This document shows, piece by piece, positions 62,946 through 64,000 of a DNA stretch of 64,000 nt (the first letter of the stretch is position 1; every line of letters starts with the position of its first letter). The position numbers and the translations under genes are program-made. The DNA is from Rhopalosiphum padi (Eukaryota; Arthropoda; Insecta; Hemiptera; Aphididae), in contig NC_083598.1 in NCBI RefSeq assembly GCF_020882245.1, forward strand, positions 27,937,858 through 28,001,857, in the 5' to 3' direction. The notes beneath the pieces are model-generated. The model was given only the letters and a program-made list of their open reading frames with translations. It was not told the origin of the DNA and made no database searches.

Positions 62946-63636
62946 TATCAATGCATTACTAATTATTTATCCAAAAACCTGTAATAATCGGACCTTAAAA
63001 ATAGACCATAATTGCTACCACGACAGTGCATAATTATCTTAAAATTATAATTAATTTAATGATAGAAATATTGTGTTATGATGACTTGAGTATTCAATGA
63101 ATTATACATACCTACTTGATATGTTTGTACGCTTCTAGATACACAGAGTTCAAAGTTAAGAATGTGCAACAATGCAACATGCAAATAACAATAATCGGTA
63201 TCTGGTGCTTAGATATCATTAAAATTTTTTTAGCATATATAGGCAAAATGCTATAAATGTGAAATCACACTTACAACAAACTTTGTCTGAGGTAATAACA
63301 GCAAAAATAATCAGTTCCCATTAAACGCCAAACAGAATACAAGTTTGAGAATATAAGAATAGTATCAACATATTTCAGATTGATAATATCAATTTTAAAA
63401 TAGTATATGATGTGCACTACATCACTTTGTCGTTGCATTCGATTTTTCACATATCCAAGTACTAAATATCATATAATATCTTATATGTTCACCAGATAAC
63501 ACTATTACTATTTCTAAAATGTCATAAAATAGTACAATGGTGAATCCATGAATTTTTATTTACATTAATTTAGATGTACTGAACAATCTATACTAATATT
63601 ATTATTATTTTTTTTTTTTGTATAATTGGATAAATA
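62946..63636. other. Intergenic (tail-to-tail) stretch
   Basis: About 690 bases of A+T-rich sequence. No gene or element seen. Confidence 0.5.
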
Positions 63637-63642
63637 TTTATT
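63637..63642 (-). terminator. Poly(A) signal for the putative minus-strand gene
   Basis: AATAAA on the minus strand, correctly placed after the candidate stop codon. Confidence 0.35.
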
Positions 63643-63717
63643 ACAGAAGCAAAATGTAAAAAAAATATGATATATTGTCATCAATAACCATCACATATTA
63701 ACTAATAAATAAATAAA

Positions 63718-63770
63718 TTACTCAACAAATTCTTCATTAGGATTAGGAATAAAATTATTGAAGTCCAATA
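63718..63770 (-). CDS. Possible terminal exon of a minus-strand gene
   Basis: The minus strand reads acceptor TTTCTATTAG, then TA|TTG GAC in frame LDFNNFIPNPNEEFVE and a TAA stop. An AATAAA lies about 75 nt after the stop (complement of 63637-63642). The peptide has the polar, acidic look of a real C-terminus, but I cannot name a family and the rest of the gene would lie beyond the right edge. Confidence 0.35.
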
Positions 63771-64000
63771 CTAATAGAAATAATTATTGTGCTTAAAATA
63801 AATTTAAAAAAAATCTAAAAATAGCAGTTTTAAATAAAATATAATTTAATTTAAAAAAGCAGTAACTTTTTATTAACTTCAAAAGTAATAATTATACCAT
63901 ACTTACTTTTACTAATATTATACTTAACAAATTTCAGGAAGTTGTATAACCTATAATAATTGGGTACAGTATTCATCTTTTTAAATAATTAACTTAGTAG

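Noticed and set aside
1..64000. CRISPR arrays, operons, integrated viral genes or bacterial transfer
   Set aside because: No regularly spaced repeats, ribosome-binding sites or viral domains were seen. Both main genes are intron-rich animal genes.

Overview
The window looks like aphid nuclear DNA. It is strongly A+T-rich, has long intergenic and intronic stretches with many short TA- and GTAGGTAC-type words, short canonical GT-AG introns, decayed non-LTR retrotransposons and many short non-autonomous DNA transposons. Nothing bacterial or viral is evident. The species call (Aphididae, perhaps close to Acyrthosiphon or Myzus) is inference from composition and the gene pair; no database was searched.

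Two genes are readable. (1) On the minus strand, a secreted GH13 alpha-glucosidase/maltase occupies 6838 to beyond base 1. Eight exons are visible, all reading-frame phases match, and all four GH13 active-site blocks are intact. The 3' end is cut by the window edge. (2) On the plus strand, a complete formin of the cappuccino/FMN2 class runs from the ATG at 22956 to the TGA at 62447. I reconstruct 18 coding exons, 3684 nt and 1227 aa, with all junction phases consistent. It has an MGN-type N-terminus with a possible myristoylation site, an FMN2-like N-terminal block, a proline-rich FH1, a full FH2 and a short basic tail. Introns 1 and 2 are each about 15 kb. Two plus-strand initiator + DPE core promoters (A+1 at 14765 and 18648) lie upstream and probably serve this gene. 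GC/CpG-rich islands inside introns 1 and 2 may be further promoters.

Layout: 1-6864 maltase, with a ~0.84 kb foldback element in intron 2; 6865-14740 intergenic, with a hAT-like element carrying a perfect 8-bp target duplication (7707-8447), a degenerate non-LTR retrotransposon (about 8565-9842) and a second hAT-like element (11500-12192); 14740-23523 upstream region and first coding exon of the formin; 23524-57598 its first three introns with two small exons, transposon relics and two copies of one inverted-repeat family flanking exon 3; 57599-62447 the compact exon cluster coding for FH1, FH2 and tail; 62448-64000 its 3' UTR and, tail-to-tail, a possible terminal exon of a minus-strand gene (63718-63770).

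The two genes have unrelated roles: gut or secreted sugar hydrolysis versus actin nucleation with Spire. They are simply neighbours in divergent orientation. Exons were joined by eye from splice consensus, frame phase and family motifs, and no transcript evidence was available.
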